From assembly GCA_051294375.1 (NCBI GenBank), contig CM119265.1, positions 15,166,963 through 15,230,962 on the forward strand: a stretch of DNA of 64,000 bases. Reading direction: 5' to 3'. Shown here in pieces: positions 62,901 through 64,000 of the stretch. The translations under genes and the position numbers were made by a program. Source of the DNA: Paraspadella gotoi. Lineage: Eukaryota > Chaetognatha. A model generated the notes under the pieces. That model saw only the letters and a list, made by a program, of their open reading frames with translations. It had not been told where the DNA came from and made no database searches. How positions within the stretch are numbered: position 1 is the first letter of the stretch; every line of letters begins with the position of its first letter.

Positions 62901-64000
62901 GGCTGGTTGTTTGATTTTATGGTCTTTTGAAGGATTTTTGGCGCGTATGACCCATCGTGATGCGGGCCTTTGATTGTGGTTGTTCGCCTTTTAATAGGAG
63001 ATACTATGGGTGATTTGGTAGTGACTGAAAAGGGCTATTGGCGGGGTAGGCGGCCGCGGTTTTGGTTCGTCTGTCGGATCTGCAAGACGGTAAAAAGTCG
63101 GCGAGAAAGGGAAATGAGTGGCGACGGGCGACGTGTCTGTTGAACGAGGTTCAGACTTTGATTTTCTCAAAAAACCAACGTTTCCCTCTTTTCTCTTTGT
63201 TTGGCGCTTCGAAACTCATTTGCCTCTTTGCCTCTTTTGGTCTCCTTGATTGTGGCCTCCGAGGGTTCTTTGTCTTTCTCCCTAGTTGCGGATCTTTTGT
63301 CCAGTTGCGTGACTTTGAAGTTTTTTTAAAGTTTTATTTTCCTCGTATTCTAACCAATAATAAGATCAATATTATCTATCATTTGGTATTCTGATACCGA
63401 AACAAAAAGATAATAGTGATAATATTATTTCCACAGCCTCTTTTCGTTAAAAACTCGATAAAAACGTAGTATGTAGGGTTTTTTTAAGTATTTTTTAAAT
63501 AATTTGATATTCGATCTAAACTAAAGTTGACCAAGCGGTTCCGGTTGCCAGTTGATACGTGGCGAGCCTCTCAACCCCAAGGAGGACCCTCCCCTCAATT
63601 TTTTTCTATTGACAAAACCAAATGACAACTAGAAATAAATAATCTATTTTAAAAAAAAGAAAACCCGGATTTTGAATCGAAATTAGCCGCGGCCAACCCT
63701 CATTTTTAAAAAAAAAAACCCGAATCTCTGCGGGCTTTTGGCCGCGGGGCCAACTGTGCGATGCGGGTCGGCGTCTCAAAAGAAAAGTAATTTTTTTGGA
63801 AAGCGAATTTGGAAGAGCTTTGAGGTTTGAAGGGTTTGGAGCGGTGAGATTCCGAGAATTGTAAGGGGTGCAGAGGGAGCTGGCCGAGTTTCCTTTCCCC
63901 CCCCACCCAAAAAAAAAAAGGCATGACCCTCGGTTAATCGCGTTGAATTTTCTGTTCACCGAGAAATTTTGAGTCGCATGGACCAAATCCCTCTTCTCGT

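Larger units (their letters stand above)
56446..64000. other. Right-hand interval: pyrimidine-rich then purine-rich, little coding signal
   Basis: CT-rich plus-strand DNA (56760-57560) gives way to a purine-rich plus strand (58310-59270). It contains gaps at 56959-56983 (25 N), 58515-58524 (10 N) and 59321-59345 (25 N), (GAC)n at 57848-57866, an A/G-rich stretch (60200-60600), GTC tracts at 61008-61025 and 62396-62445, GTCGGTCC short repeats (61420-61470) and AT-rich DNA. Unassigned open frames are listed separately. Confidence 0.5.

Overview
This is eukaryotic, almost certainly invertebrate-animal DNA; the phylum cannot be fixed from sequence alone. Coding sequence is sparse and split by GT-AG introns. 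The rest is dense in (GA/CT)n microsatellites, (GAC/GTC)n triplets, minisatellites and long one-strand purine tracts, and 15 runs of N (five of exactly 25, two of 10) mark a scaffolded, gap-filled draft. Most long open frames here are translations of simple repeats (poly Leu-Ser, Glu-Arg, Asp) and are not genes.

Best-supported gene: an immunoglobulin-superfamily (IgSF) cell-surface or secreted protein on the minus strand. Four exons fit by splice sites, reading phase and domain logic: a leader-type exon ending at 12313, 9020-8956, 3726-3552 and 1514-1411. Together they give a hydrophobic leader, one complete V-like Ig domain and the start of a second; the rest lies left of base 1. A second candidate initial exon, family unknown, is at 48287-48169 minus, just downstream of a 56-bp minisatellite.

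Layout. 1-10.8 kb: IgSF exons 4, 3 and 2 with large repeat-rich introns. 10.8-30.05 kb: one 5.7-kb segment holding IgSF exon 1 occurs three times, once inverted (10784-16528) and twice in the other orientation (16554-22361 and 24250-30054). The last two copies are separated by an inverted pair (22362-23219 / 23375-24249). Both symmetry centres carry 25-N gaps, and the two forward copies share the same frame-breaking indels, so an assembly or gap-filling artefact is the leading explanation. 30-38.3 kb: acidic and simple repeats, two large gaps, and a 1.9-kb direct duplication (33776-35665 / 36337-38265) whose second copy looks like uncorrected long-read sequence. 38.4-42.2 kb: sparse sequence, then a Penelope-like retroelement remnant with ~505-bp inverted arms around a GIY-YIG-type C-terminal fragment; each arm carries a hammerhead-ribozyme-like motif. 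42.2-51.6 kb: microsatellites, a small hairpin-ended dispersed repeat, a telomere-like degenerate array and the 48.2-kb exon. 51.6-59.3 kb: gap-rich. 59.3-64 kb: nothing firmly coding.

No operon, CRISPR array, rRNA or tRNA was found. The most interesting items are the reconstructable IgSF gene, the Penelope-like element with ribozyme-like arms, and the palindromic triplication, which must be tested before any of this region is read as biology.
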